From Heterostelium album PN500 (taxonomy: Eukaryota > Evosea > Eumycetozoa > Acytosteliales > Acytosteliaceae): DNA of 64,000 bases. The notes below the pieces were generated by a model. That model was given only the letters and a program-made list of their open reading frames with translations, had not been told where the DNA came from and made no database searches. Position numbers and translations under genes: made by a program. Numbering within the stretch: position 1 is the first letter of the stretch; each line of letters starts with the position of its first letter. Positions 11,193 through 22,700 of the stretch are shown in pieces. The DNA lies in assembly GCF_000004825.1 (NCBI RefSeq), contig NW_008805090.1:310001-374000 (forward strand). Reading direction: 5' to 3'.

Positions 11193-13424
11193 TTTTAAAA
11201 ATTATCTATAATTATAATTATTTAGAAAATGATTTTAGCTTTATGTTTTAAAATTCTGATCATATAACTATTTTGGAGGGAATAGAGTTGTTTGATGATT
11301 GATGTTTTTTTTATGATGATGTTGATGATGATGGACAAGTTTAATAAAATAAACAATCTTAAAGATTAAAGTAGGAAATGAGAAGTTAAAGTTAGTTAGA
11401 TACTGACTGGTTTATCAATAGACTAATATTATTTTTTTTCAATGGAAGTTTTTTGGATTTAACATATCTTTGTTGAATTAAAAATAATTGTTTGATGATT
11501 GGTTGGTTGGTTAGGTGTGGTGACGTGGTCTATTTGAAGGAAGGAATGATAGGTATTTAATATGGTGGAGGTGGTCAGTTTTTGAAGTTTATCTTTAGGG
11601 ATTTAAGGATAAATATGTATATGGTGTTGGTTTGATGATAAATTACTTCGAGTAATATCTAACACACTGAAATCACACAACCCTTTTTCAAACTTTATAT
11701 ATTTATAAAACACACTACCACCACACTACCACCACCACTACCGCCATCAGAATCTTCATCACACTAGCTTAAGAAAAATATATACTAACATCAACATAAT
11801 GATTGTTGTTCAGCAACTACTGTATTGTCAACAATATCAATTTTATAAAATATCATGTTTTAATATATCAAAAAAAAACAATATTATTAATTGTATAATA
11901 ATATTGTTATTTTGATTCATTTTTGAAAAGTAGGTGTGGTGGTGAAGAAAAACTGTGAGTTTGGGAGAGGTGAAAACACAACTTTTATTATGTGTTGAGA
12001 TTGATGGTGTGCTGAATTGCTATAAACTTTCCAACTTTAAAAAGATATTATTCTATATATTGAATAAACAAGTTGATCTTATTGTTATTGCCAACAATAT
12101 TAATAATCAATTATAGTGTGAATACATTAATTTATGATTGTTCAAGTTGTTGTAGTAGATGTCGAAATAATTGTGGGTATTGTTTTTGAGTAGTAGTTAG
12201 TTGGAGGTGGGTGGAATTTGATGAATAGGAATTGAAAACAATGCCTTTTTTGGTATAAAAGTAAAATAATATAGAATTTCTATAAATGTTTAATGAAATT
12301 GGATGGTGCACCGCAGTAGAACATTATACATACCTTTAAAAAAGAGGAGAGTTGCAAATGGTTTTACTAACGTACACTATTGACTATGGAAAATAGATAA
12401 TATTAAATTAATGAAGATGTATGGAGTGGTTGTAATACTCGTTTGAGAATTAGAAAAGTGTATTGTTGTTGATCAGAAAAGATTCCGTGTTGGTTAATGT
12501 CAAAGGTGGGATGGTTTTTGTTGATAAAAAAATTCAAACTAAAAAATAAAGAGTGTTGTTTGTTTTAAAATGATATTAGGAGAAGATGTAGAAACCAATA
12601 ATTAATATGGTTGGGAACACAAGTTTTTTAATTCCAGGATTCGAGAGGTAAATGTATAAAAATAATAAATTATAACAAAAAAAAAACAATAAATAAATGT
12701 TGAATGTTGGGAAGGTCTTGTTAATATTTGATAATTAAATTAATATATAAAATTATTATTTTATAAAGATAATAATTAAAGAATGATAGTTTAAAAAGAG
12801 TTGGTTTTGTACAAGTTATATAAATAATAAATATTAATTTGAAAATAAGGATTTATATATATCTTGGTTTTTTTGATTTTTAAAATTTTAGGAAATTAAC
12901 TAAAATATTAATTGATATAAATAAATGTAACCACGATTAAATTACGATATTAAATAAACAAGTAGCACTGAGCGCGCTCGCTAAAATAAATGTGATTAAC
13001 AAATATGTAACATCAATAAAATACCAATCATTGTCATCTAGATCAACTCTACTTAATATGTTCCGAAACCAACACATCCAAAAATAACTACGTTCAATAA
13101 CAACAACAATTGTGATAACAGCATATATCAACAATTCAACCAATAAACATTAATATTTGAATATGATTAATCGTCGAATGGTGGTTGTGTGTGATCGTAT
13201 TAATGATAAAACAAAATTTTAACTCTTTATGGTTAAAATATTTTTTCAATAAATAAATTGTTTTGATTGGAGTCTTGTTATTTTCCATTTATTGCAATAT
13301 GATGATTGTGTGTGGGGTATGATTGTCTGCAGTCAATTTTTTTCATCTTATTTTCTTGTCATACATAATGAGCTTTTAAAGAAAACGAATTTTTTTTAAA
13401 CAAATAAATATCATTCAAACAACC
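11193..13424. other. long intergenic region upstream of the Galpha gene
   Basis: About 2.2 kb separates the Galpha start from the NIPA pseudogene copy. It contains repeated G/T-rich motifs of the GGTGTGG type (near 11514 and 11932), C/A-rich ACCACCACACTACC near 11716-11735, and many A/T tracts. The only open stretch of note is a minus frame at 12937-13143 that begins with TTG rather than ATG and is hydrophobic. I do not call it a gene. Confidence 0.5.
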
Positions 13425-15385
13425 ACAACCACTCGCCTTTTCCTCTTCATGTTCTACTTAACTTATTTTTCAAACAACAAAGAATACCTGGCTATTTAAA
13501 TTATATGTTAGTTACCACCCTCTACCAATACAAATGTTGTTACTCTCAACTGAAAAGCAAACAACAACAAGAAAAAAAAAAACAAAGATATTCAAAATCG
13601 ATTAAGTAATACCAATGTGTGTTTGTCAAGTGGGTGTATAAGAAATTGTGTTGGTGTGGTTTTATTATAAAAAAAAACCATATATATTACCATTTATATT
13701 GTTAAGGTATTCGAGTTAACATGATTACTATTGTTGTTTGTGATGACTTTGTTAGTAGTGGTTGTAGGTAGAATCAATTTTCTATTTAGTTTAGCACTAA
13801 AACTGCTCTTTGGAATGAATTGATTGTGAACAACGATACTCAAGAGATTCTCCCAGCCTGATGCTGATGATTTAATTGAAGTTGTTGTTGTGTGTTGTGA
13901 CGATGTTTGATAGTTGTTTGATGTGGTTGATGTTGCTGATGTCGTTGCTGTTGGTGTGTTGGATGTGGAAGATGAAGAATTGTTTGTGTTACCACTACCA
14001 ACACCACTACTACTATTGATACTATTAAGTTGTAGTTAAACATTACCACTACTATAAAAAAACATTATATTGTATGATTTTTGTTGTTTTATATGTTGTA
14101 TATATATATTAATAATGAATCGATTATAAAAGTATCAATTATATATATATATTGTGTGTGTCGTTTATGATTCACTACATACCTATTGTTATCATTAATA
14201 TTGTCATTGATTTCATCTTTGGAATCGTTAACCCATGGACAGAACCACCTATGTTCCTTAATAGGTTAAATAGAAATATTCATAATTGAATCCTTTGCTT
14301 TGTTAAAAGACACAGTTGGATGATATACAAATCTCTGACCCAACTCCATCCTACATCACTCTTTGTTCGTTGTTCCGATTGTAATTGTTGTTGTAGTTTC
14401 AATTGTATCTCTTTTTCCTTTTCTTTCTGGTTGTTGTTGTGTTGTTTCGTATACATTTTGATTACTATTGTTATTATTACTAGATTGTGCATCAACAATG
14501 GTTGATGACGATGAAACTGGTTGTATATTCGATGTTGATGTTGATGTCGATAATAATGGTGTTGTGTTTGTGTTTGTGGTTGACTGTGGATTAATTATAT
14601 TTTTAAAACTAATGAAACTACTACTGCCACTCCAAGATGATATCGATCTACTTAATAAACTCTCAAAAACTACTTTCTTTCTATCTTCGACTGTTGTTTC
14701 TTATTGTTATTGTTGTATATCTATTGTTGATTCTCTACCTCTTTTCAATGACAAAGTAGATACCGTATTAGATCTACCACCAATTGTTCATTTATTTGAA
14801 AGTGTATTGTTAACATTTAGTGACGTTGACGTTGATGATATTGTTTGTGTTTGTAAATTGGGATATAGTTGAATGAAGGATCATCTATAGTCACAGTATT
14901 GCTGTTATTACTGTTGTTCATTGATTTAAAATTCCACAACCCAACACTCTCTGACAATATGAACAATGAATATTGATATGGTTGTTGTCATCGTCATATC
15001 AGCACTGCAGATACTGTTGTTATTATAATAATCCCAACCACACAACGCCAGAATAACAGAGATTCTTGCTTTTAACTCACCGCTATCACTTGTAATCTCT
15101 GAGGTCGATAACAATTCTTCAATAGATTCCTTTTTTCTGTACATTTGACTATATTTAGTGAAAAAAATGAGAAAAAACACTATTATAATTAATATATAAA
15201 CTTAAATCTTTACTTTTAATCAGTCAATAATAATGAGTGAGTGTGCGTCACAAGTGACTAAAATAGTGAATCAATTCACATAACTAAACCAAATTAGAAA
15301 TAAATAACAATACAAACCCAAAATTGATTATCTAATAATGGTCATATACTATTGGATAGTTATTTTGTGCTCTTTTGAAAACTCT
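13425..15385. repeat. tandem duplication, left (decayed) unit
   Basis: This block is closely similar to 15644-17455 over nearly its full length. Both start at the shared CAACCACTCGCCTTTTCC motif and end after TTTTGAAAACT. The units lie head-to-tail, separated by about 258 bp of unrelated AT-rich DNA (15386-15643). The left unit has many substitutions and small indels relative to the right one, so it is not an assembly echo of identical reads. Confidence 0.9.
13694..15385 (-). pseudogene. truncated NIPA/ZC3HC1-like pseudogene copy
   Basis: This unit matches exons 3 and 4 and the end of exon 2 of the gene at 15787-18020, but has no copy of exon 1 or most of exon 2. The C3HC zinc-finger half and start codon are therefore missing. 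In the frame of the intact copy I see several lesions. TGA replaces a codon just before the TIGGRSNT motif, and two TAA codons sit in the Gln run after STIDIQQ. One C is missing in the GWSWGQRF region, shifting the frame to VRDLYI. A further TAA precedes PIKEHR. It still retains the frame between NTVS and KRGRES that is broken in the right copy. I interpret it as a dead partial tandem duplicate. Confidence 0.85.
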
Positions 15386-15643
15386 GTATTCTTGAAATTC
15401 GATCATTGTTAGCAAGATTTATTTATTTAAAAGTAGTTAATAATCATTTATTCAAAATTTAAATAAATACTGATTTCAACTGTCGAAATTTTCATTTTAA
15501 ACTAATATCAAAAGCTATAAATTCTTTTTGTCTGACATTGTTGTATGAGAATAAGTAATATAATTGGATATGATAGTGTATTTATTTAATAGAATAAATA
15601 GTTTTAAATATACTACACACACATTTTTTTTTTGAGGGCCTCA

Positions 15644-17455
15644 ACAACCACTCGCCTTTTCCTCTTCATGTTCAACCTACTTAACTTTTTTTCAAAAGAA
15701 TCGATTAATTAATACCAATGTGTTTGTTGAGGGTGTAAAGATATATGTGCTTATTATAATAATAAAAAAACCATATATATTATCATTTATATTGTAATGT
15801 TATTCAAATTAACATTATTAGAAGTGTTGTTTGTGATGACTCTGTTGGTGGTTGTCGTAGTTGACGTAGTTGTAGGTAGAATCAATTTTCTATTTAATGT
15901 ACCATCCTTTTGAATATCAAAACTACTCTTTGGAATGAACTGATTGTGTACCACGATACTCAAGAGATTCTCCCAACCTGATGCTGATGTTTTAATTGAA
16001 GTTGTTGTTGTGTGTTGTGATGATGTTTGATAGTTGTTTGATGTGGTTGATGTTGCTGATGTGGTTGCTGTTGGTGTGTTGGATGTGGAAGATGAAGAAT
16101 TGTTTGTGTTACCACTACTACTATTGATACTATTAAGTTGGAGATGTAGTTGAACATTACCACTACTATTACTAAAGAGAAAATATATGTTAATAAACGA
16201 AACGATTATAAAAGTTTCAATTATATATCTACATACCTATTGTTATCATTAATACTTGTCATTGATTTCATCTTTGGAATCGTTAACCCATGGACAGAAC
16301 CACCTATGTTCCTTAATAGGTGAAAGTGAAACATTCATAATTGAATCCTTTGCTTTGTTAAAAGACACAGTTGGATGATATACAAATCTCTGACCCCAAC
16401 TCCATCCTACATCACTCTTTGTTCGTTGCTCCGATTGTAATTGTTGTTGTAGTTTCAATTGTATCTCTTTTTCCTTTTCTTTCTGTTGTTGTTGTAATGT
16501 TGCTTCGTCTACATTATTATTACTTGATTGTGCATCAACAATGGTTGATGACGATGAAACTGGTTGTATATTCGATGTTGATGTTGATGTCGATAATGAT
16601 GGTGTTGTGTTTGTGTTTGTGTTGGTGGTTGACTGTGGATTAATTAGATTTTTAAAACTAATGAAACTACTACTGCCACTCCAAGATGATATCGATCTAC
16701 TTAATAAACTCTCAAAAACTACTTTCTTTCTATCTTCGACTGTTGCTTCTTCTTGTTGTTGTTGTTGTTGTTGTATATCTATTGTTGATTCTCTACCTCT
16801 TTTCAATGTACAAAGCTAGATACCGTATTAGATCTACCACCAATTGTATGACTTGAAAGTGAATTGTTAACATTAAGTGACGTTGACGTTGATGATGAAT
16901 TATTATTATTATTATTATTATTATGTGATGTTGATGTTGTTTGTGTTTGTAAATTGGGATATAGTTGAATGAAAGGATCATCTATAGTCACAGTGCTGAT
17001 GTCACTATTATTATTGTTCATTGATTTAAAGTTCCACAAACCCAACACTCTCTGACAATATGAACAATGAATATTGATATGGTTGTTGTCATCTCTGTGG
17101 TCACTGCCATCAGCAGCATTGCCGTTGCTGTTGTTACTATAATAATCCCAACCACACAACGCCAGAATAACAGAGATTCTTGCTTTTAACTCACCGCTAT
17201 CACTTGTAATCTCTGACGACGATAACAATGCTTTCAAAAGGTTTCTTTTATCTTTTCTCTGTACATTTGACTATATTTAGTGATATAAATGAAAACAATC
17301 ACAAACACATTATAATTAATATATATAAATCTAAATCTTTATCAGTCAATTATAAATAATAATAAAATACAAACCCAAAACTCGATATCTAACAATGGTA
17401 ATATACTATTGGATAGATGATTATAGATATTTTGTGCTCTCTTTTGAAAACTTTC
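15644..17455. repeat. tandem duplication, right unit
   Basis: This is the right-hand copy of the block described at 13425-15385. It carries the 3' half of the NIPA-like gene (exons 3-4 and the end of exon 2) plus roughly 140 bp of 3' flank. The right boundary falls inside exon 2, where the left copy diverges after the ACTCTGTATT stretch. Confidence 0.9.
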
Positions 17456-18020
17456 GATTTGTATCAACGATGGAATGTTTGATAGTCTTGCGTAGAATGT
17501 AGGACATCCATTGTCTTTCCATGGGCATGTATCTCTATGTCCAGTAGATTTAACCATCAATGCGAAATCCTGTATTCTTTTATCACCTATAGAAGTAAAG
17601 TAATTCCAATTGAATTATTAGATATATTTCCTCTTTTAAATGTTTGTGACATTGACATATGTACGTACGTTGTTGCTGTGACAGTGAATCCGGTAACTTA
17701 AAATAGAGTCGTTTGTTACATGATACGCACTCTAGCATATCGGGTTCACAATTGATCCAACCGAATCTTGAACACTGAAGAGGGTCTATCAACGATGGCT
17801 TGGCAAACCATTTGCCAATACTGTAGGTGTTGACACGAAAGTAGTAATCATCGGTACTCCACGGTCTGTGCTGATAATCCTGTTGCTGCGGTTGCTGTTG
17901 GTACTGCAAATGCTCTTGTTGCGCTTTCAACTCTCTTGTCTGCTGTGAAGGTATCGACAATGTTTGAATGACAGTTGCACTATCGAGTTCATTCAATGCC
18001 TTTTTTATTCTATCCTCCAT
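15787..18020 (-). CDS. ZC3HC1/NIPA-like C3HC zinc-finger protein, with apparent frame breaks
   Basis: Inferred exons are 18020-17669, 17586-17375, 17270-16237 and 16171-15787. The zinc finger is split over exons 1-2: LECVSCNKRLYF supplies Cys-x2-Cys and STGHRDTCPW supplies His and Cys. The Rsm1-like second half has ILALCGWDYY, CSYCQRVLGLWNF, then PIKEHRWFCPWV and SGWENLLSIV. Relatives (NIPA, yeast Pml39/Rsm1) sit at the nuclear basket or in SCF complexes. The reading frame is interrupted: after NTVSSFVH there is TGA at 16805-16803, where the left duplicate reads through as NTVSTLSLKRGRES. That is two extra nucleotides in this copy. One more extra base occurs near 16254. Either this copy is also damaged or the sequence has errors in the duplicated region. 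Confidence 0.75.
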
Positions 18021-19118
18021 TCATACAACAAAAAATCAATATATATTATATTTTAAAAAAAAACTTCTAAATTTAGAAAAATTTCATATGAATGATCATT
18101 TGACTTCACACACACTTTTAAAATTAGTATATATAAAAAAAAAAAACAAACAATTATGTATAATCAAATAATTAATAAAATACTATTCAATAGAAATAAG
18201 TAAAGAGTAAAAAAAGTCATTAAAAATATAAATCTAATTCATTGATACAAGGAAATCCTAAAATAAAAGCCTGTGCATTTATTTTTAAGTTTTCAAAAAT
18301 CGAAAATGGAGTGTCGATTTTTTTTTTAATTTTTATAGAATTATATTTTTTTTTTTGATTGTTGTTTTTTGTGGTTGGCGTTGTGAAAAACAATTTTCTG
18401 CACTTGAATCCTTCCTTTTTTCACTGTTTGTTGTTACAGAGTACAAGTATGTGAGTGTTTCGTTTTGTATTATAACAAACTATATTTTAGGTCTGATGAC
18501 ATTTTTTAATATATTGAATAAGCTAAGCTCTACACTACATTTATAAACACAATAATAATTATTTAGTTTAATAAATTATCAATAATATTTATTTAGTTAA
18601 TAAAATAAAAAATAATAATAATTATAATAATAATAATAATCAAAATAATAGTTTACAATGAAATAGTTCAATTACCTACTCTATATCCTATTTTTATTTA
18701 GATTAGATAAAATTTAGCACAAACAAATGTTATTATTATTTTGGTTATTAGGAAAATCAAGATACAATTACAGAAAATAATTACAGATTTTTTTTTGGAT
18801 AGACAATCATCGTCAAAGTCATGTTTTTCACAAGAAGATAGATTTAGATAAACAATTATTATAGAATTAAAGTTTTGTTTCAGATTTAATTGGATTTATC
18901 AAAGAACATAGCATACATGCATTATAATCAACTAGAACATCATCATCTATTTTTTCTTTTAAGAGTTTAGCTTATTTTTCATTTTGTGTTAAAATTTATT
19001 ATTTTTTTTATTTTTTTTATTTTTTTCAAAAAGTTTGTTTTGTCGTAAAAACGAAAAAACCCCAAATAATAATTTACTTATACTCGAATTTATCTACAAT
19101 CGTTACAATAGATCCAAG
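18021..19118. promoter_or_regulatory. divergent promoter region between NIPA-like gene and rps26
   Basis: Both genes start at the edges and diverge. The stretch contains a moderately GT-rich block near 18355-18480 and T-rich tracts directly before the rps26 start. No gene or known RNA was recognised. Confidence 0.45.
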
Positions 19119-19545
19119 ATGACACAGAAGAGACGTAATCACGGTAGAGCCAAGCACGGTCGTGGATCTGTCAGAGCCATCCGTTGCACCAACTGTGCTC
19201 GTTGCACCCCAAAGGTATGTTATTGAAAACAAATAAAATAATTTACATAGTAGTAGTGTGATGATTCTAATATGATGATTATAATTATAGGACAAGGCTG
19301 TAAAGAGATTCTACATCCGTCCAATCGTTGAGAATGCTGCCGTTAAGGATATTTCCGACCAAGGTGTCTTCACTGCTGCCAAGTACAAATTCCCAAAGAC
19401 TTACTTGAAGTCCCAATACTGTATCTCCTGTGCCATTCACTCTCACATCGTACGTGTCCGTTCCGTCCAAGACCGTAAGATCCGTGTTATCCCACGTCCA
19501 CAAAGACCAGGTCAAAACAAGACCGTCCAAGTCAAGAAGGACTAA
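19119..19545 (+). CDS. rps26: 40S ribosomal protein S26 (eS26)
   Basis: Two exons, 19119-19214 and 19291-19545, join in phase 0 to give 116 aa. The zinc-binding pattern is complete: [11 protein letters not shown] in exon 1 and [13 protein letters not shown] in exon 2. The start [17 protein letters not shown] and the middle [14 protein letters not shown] are diagnostic of eS26, which sits at the mRNA exit channel of the small subunit. Codon use is strongly biased as for other highly expressed genes. The stop is followed directly by AAATAAATAA-type poly(A) signals. Confidence 0.97.
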
Positions 19546-19758
19546 ATAAATAACGCACTTTCTAAATAAATTAAAAAAACGATATGAGTTTGATCTCTGT
19601 TCATATTCAGTATTATTAAAAAAAAAAACAAACAATTTTGTAACAAAAACAAATATAATATATTATATAAACTAAACTTTCTTTTTTTTCTTAATTACAA
19701 TTTATTGTTATAAATACATTTTTATTTTATTATATATATTAGTTATTTAGTTATTAAG

Positions 19759-22700
19759 TTAACCAAATATACTCTTAAACCAATTTACAATACTTTTAAT
19801 CCATCGCAGCGGAAGAGGGTCTTTACTTGGTGCGACAATTTGGTTGTTATTGTTGTCGTTGCCTGCAGTTGTGGTTGATTTAGTTTCTTGTTGATCTGTT
19901 GTAGTGGTTGGAGATGATGATTCAGTTGTTATTGATTGTTTTTCTTTGGTTTGTACATCTTGTTGTTGTTCTTGTTGTTTGGTTGTTGTTGTTGTTGTGG
20001 TGGTGACTGTTAATTCTTGAATAGTTAATCTTTGAGTTTCAAGTTGTTGTTGTAGTTGATTTAGTTCTTGTTCCTTCTTTTCGAGAGAGAGTGATTTCTG
20101 GTTGAGCTCAGACTGTTGTACACCTATTCTGTTTTCAAACTCTTCCTTCTCTTTTGCTAGGTTTTGCTTTTGGATGGTGATTGACTTTAGCTCTGACTCC
20201 TTTTGTTCTTGTAAAGACTTGAAAAGTGATTTCTCTTGTTCGAAATCCTTTGTGTCTTTATCGATCTTTGCTTGTATTGACTTTAGGTTGGACAATTGTA
20301 GCTCCAGATCGACGTTACTTATAGTAGTGCTACTACTACCACCATCTTCTATTTGCTTGTAATCATGATAATCGTTGTCCAATGTCAAATCATCTTTATA
20401 AACAATCTTAAAAGGAAGTCTATCAATTATTATTTTAAAGAAAGTTGGATCTATATGGTACAGTAATAACAACAAGTTAGTTAATTGTTAAAGTTTAATC
20501 ATTGATTGATAGATGGATAAACATAATACTTACTTGTATAATGTAGATACAGAATGTCATAAGATTTATGTATCTCATGTATTTTAGAAGTGCAATCTAT
20601 ACAATTAATGTTTTTGTCTGGATGACTAATGAATAGATTGTGTGAATGTTAGTAGTTTATCTTTAGTATTATATATTTATAACTTACTATTTAAGTAATG
20701 ATGATTTATATGATTTCTTTAGTTGGTCTAATGTTGGTGAATCGTTATTTACAATTCCAAGCTTAAATAGGTGATTTTGTAGGATTGCTTTATCGGATAT
20801 TTGAGCTGGATTAATATAGAGACTTGCACTGATTGCTAGGAATACAATGATAATCGAAAGATAAAAGAATGTTGATTTAAAGTTGGTTTTGGTTGGTTTG
20901 GTAGTGGTTGTCAATTCAGTTGTTATTGGAGAGGATGAAGTGGTTGCTTGGTCAGTAGAGTTATTCAAAGTGTTTGATTTCTTCTTTATATCTTCATAGT
21001 TGGTGACCGATGTTGTACTTGGATTGAATATTAATTTTGGTGAATTTGGCGCAATTATTTCATTTTGTTGTTGTGGATATTGTTGTGATTGTTGTTGTAG
21101 TTTAAGATTATCATTAGAAGATGAAGGTGACGATGTAATTATTTGTTGTTTTGGTTGTTTGGGTGATGTCGGAATAGATGTCGAAGGTGTAGTGGTTGAC
21201 GAAGTAGATGTAGATGTACTATTTTGATTTTCAATCAATGTTGTACTTGTAGAAATAATGTTTGTAGAAGTAACTTGTTGTTGTTGATATTGTTGATGTT
21301 GTTGTCTAAAACTATCTTCTAAATTATGTGAAACGATAATATCATTGAGTGAATCGGTGAGTGGTTGTGTGGCGTAGTGTTCGAGTGTGAATGATGGATC
21401 TCTCGACAGTGAAGGTAAGATCATTGAGAACGAGTTGGAAAGCGAGTGTGGTGGAGATTGATGAAGTCTGGGAAGAGCTCTCGGTGAAATCGGTGGAGTT
21501 GGCTGGTCTAGTGCAGAGTTGATTGGAACAACGCTGTCACTGTCATCATCGTCCTGGTCATGATCTTGTTCCAACTCCAATCGCAGTAGTTTCTCTTTGA
21601 ATTGATTTCTCTGTTGTTGATGTTTATTCAGTCCTAGGAGTGAACGATGTAGTAGTTCATCTAGTTGTTTTGAATTCATTGTATTACCATTCATATCATT
21701 ATCATTATCATCGTCATCACTTATATTCTTACTACTACTTCCACTATTACTATTACTATTGCTAGTCAAATTATCGTCACCACTCTCACCTTCATACTCA
21801 TCAACAACAACATCTTCATCTTGTTGTTCTTGTTCATCATCTTCATGTTGATGATTTTGATGATTATCTACATAATTCTTCATTGACAATGAAGGTATCT
21901 TACTGGCAGTGTATTTACCAGTTTTCTTAGCATGTTGATTGTTGCTGGTACTGTTGTTACTATTGCTACTGTTGTTACCACTATTGTTGTTGTTGCTGCC
22001 ATCAGTACCATCAATAGCATTGTTGTTTCCATTTTCATTACTTGATAGATCCTTCAAGTTCATTGGTTTGAATACACGATCTCTCAATCTCTTGACTTTC
22101 AACGATGAGTTGGCAGACAACTCTCGTCTTAGCTTCTTGTTGCAGGTCAGCGATAATCCAGCGTCTGGTTGAGGCTCACCATTCTCTGTCGACATCGCTC
22201 CACCACTTCCAATAACAATCTGATTATCGATCGCCTCCTGTTTCTCTTTCTCCAGCGTGTCGATGAATTGTTTCTGCAGTAATATGTCATTCTGTAGCAA
22301 CACAATGAAATCTTCCAACTCCTTGATCCTAAGGTTCGACTTCTCTAGCAGCTGCTTCAACTCCACCACTGTTATCTCCTTGTTGATCTTTGGTTTGTTT
22401 GTAATCTTCTTTGCACGCAATCCAAATTGAATAGTTGAAACGGTTTCACTTTCATTGTAGTTACTAGGTGAACAGGCGATGATCAGCGTCGTCTTTGAGT
22501 TACCACCAAGCGACTCCTGTAGAACACGCGTCAGTTTACTGTTTCTATAGGGTACATGTGTTTTGTTTGCGTGAGTGAGTGAATTGATGACCGTTCCCAG
22601 TGTGGACAACGATTGGTTGATTGTCTTGGCCTCAGCCATTCGCTCGCCCTCAGCGCCAGTCTTGGACGCACGCTCGCTCCCCGCCAGATCCACAAGGAAG

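Noticed and set aside
12937-13143. 68-codon hydrophobic minus-strand frame
   Set aside because: It opens with TTG, not ATG, has no flanking splice sites that I could join, and hydrophobic frames arise easily in T-rich DNA.
16803-16830. A 25-nt intron that would fix the NIPA frame break
   Set aside because: It is far shorter than any intron in the window and lacks a branch site. The alignment to the left copy explains the break as two inserted bases.
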